Below, one piece after another: positions 63,526 to 64,000 of a stretch of 64,000 bases of DNA. Origin of the DNA: Sarcomyxa edulis (lineage: Eukaryota > Basidiomycota > Agaricomycetes > Agaricales > Mycenaceae); the NCBI GenBank assembly GCA_009761415.1, contig QUOL01000004.1:434001-498000 (forward strand). The letters run 5' to 3'. The translations under genes were made by a program, and so were the position numbers. Below the pieces are notes generated by a model that was given only the letters and a program-made list of their open reading frames with translations, was not told the DNA's origin and made no database searches. Each line of letters starts with the position of its first letter. The stretch's first letter is position 1.

Positions 63526-64000
63526 TTACACCTTGAGGTTAGCGATTGCTCGAGCCTCTTGAGCGCTAAGTTTCCATGTGATACCAGAGCCGTTATAAAA
63601 CTCATCGACGTCTTCCTCCTGAATTGGGAACACATCATTGGATTTCGGAATACCCAAACCTGAGAGCCGGTGTTGCTTACATTGTCTAGGTTCAACACGG
63701 TCGATATTTGCTGCAGCCGAACGAATTTCTCCCTAGCGTCTCCAAACGCCGTCTGTGAGGCAAGGTATGTGGTGATAGATCGTAGATCTCGGTCAAAGCG
63801 AATGGCACCAAGCTACAAATAAATCATCAACGAAAGGCTACTATAAGATGACGCATAGCAGCTCACTTCAGTAAACTTGAAACCCATCATGAATTTCTCC
63901 CAGGGCCGGAGCAGTACGTCGAGCGCCAGGCTGAAGAAAAGTCTGTAGTTACCTTCCGTGAGGGTATCCTGCAGCATAGACCGTAAACAATGTGGTATAC
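63526..64000 (-). CDS. COG4: COG4, Golgi tethering complex subunit, C-terminal end (5' part beyond window)
   Basis: Lobe A subunit of the conserved oligomeric Golgi complex for retrograde intra-Golgi traffic. Exons in the window: 64000-63867, 63812-63681 and 63618-63526. Translated end: MLQDTLTEGNYRLFFSLALD...LRPWEKFMMGFKFTELGAIRFDRDLRSITTYLAS...FVRLQQISTVLNLDN, then ...SGITWKLSAQEARAIANLKV. FDRDLRS, RDKF/REKF-RL-Q--T-LNL and W-L---E-R-I--L are the conserved COG4 C-terminus. Only about the last 118 residues are visible; the gene continues past base 64000. Confidence 0.9.

Overview
The window is nuclear DNA from a filamentous basidiomycete, most likely an Agaricomycete. Genes are dense and cut by many short introns (mostly 45-80 nt). 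Products include COQ7, complex I NDUFB4, a SepA/Bni1-type formin, class V myosin and ESCRT-III Vps2. Two chromodomain Ty3/gypsy LTR retrotransposons of the fungal type fill the middle. No bacterial or organellar features were seen. Species cannot be named from the sequence alone.

Layout. 1-9.4 kb: end of MCM4 (+), a short-form RNase Z (-), an unrecognised Ser-rich protein (+), a weak small ORF (-), and an SRPK-like kinase (+). 9.4-33.9 kb: a repeat block. It holds relic repeats with a recurring palindrome, an intact-looking 12.6 kb gypsy element on the minus strand (10889-23500, identical 486 bp LTRs, TSD GTCCT), a 1.6 kb relic spacer, and a second gypsy element on the plus strand (25085-33220, 432 bp LTRs with one difference, TSD GTTCC). 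Next come 150 bp tandem repeats that run into a tRNA-Leu(TAA) gene whose 5' half they share. 34.4-64 kb: conserved genes again. These are a small protein with RRVRxxPGG repeats (-), COQ7 (+), NDUFB4 (-), an RBM5/10-like splicing factor (+), a GPI-anchored PEBP-domain protein (-), the formin (-), a one-TM protein (+), a PAP2 lipid phosphatase (+), a gene-poor 3.5 kb gap, myosin V (+), Cuz1/ZFAND1 (-), VPS2 (+) and the 3' end of COG4 (-).

Functionally the conserved genes are housekeeping: replication licensing, tRNA 3' processing, ubiquinone and complex I, splicing, actin cables and actin-based transport, endosome/Golgi trafficking. They do not form an operon-like system. I assembled exon models by hand for most of them; the models given as exact have a total length divisible by three.

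The least ordinary parts are in the repeat block. First, the minus-strand element carries an additional open frame of about 900-960 codons between integrase and the 3' polypurine tract, with no domain I recognise. Second, the plus-strand element shows a 10-nt match between its predicted mRNA 5' end and the site just inside the LTR, the signature of Tf1-type self-priming. Third, Pol III-like tandem repeats sit upstream of the tRNA-Leu gene. Fourth, five introns in this window appear to need GC-AG boundaries.
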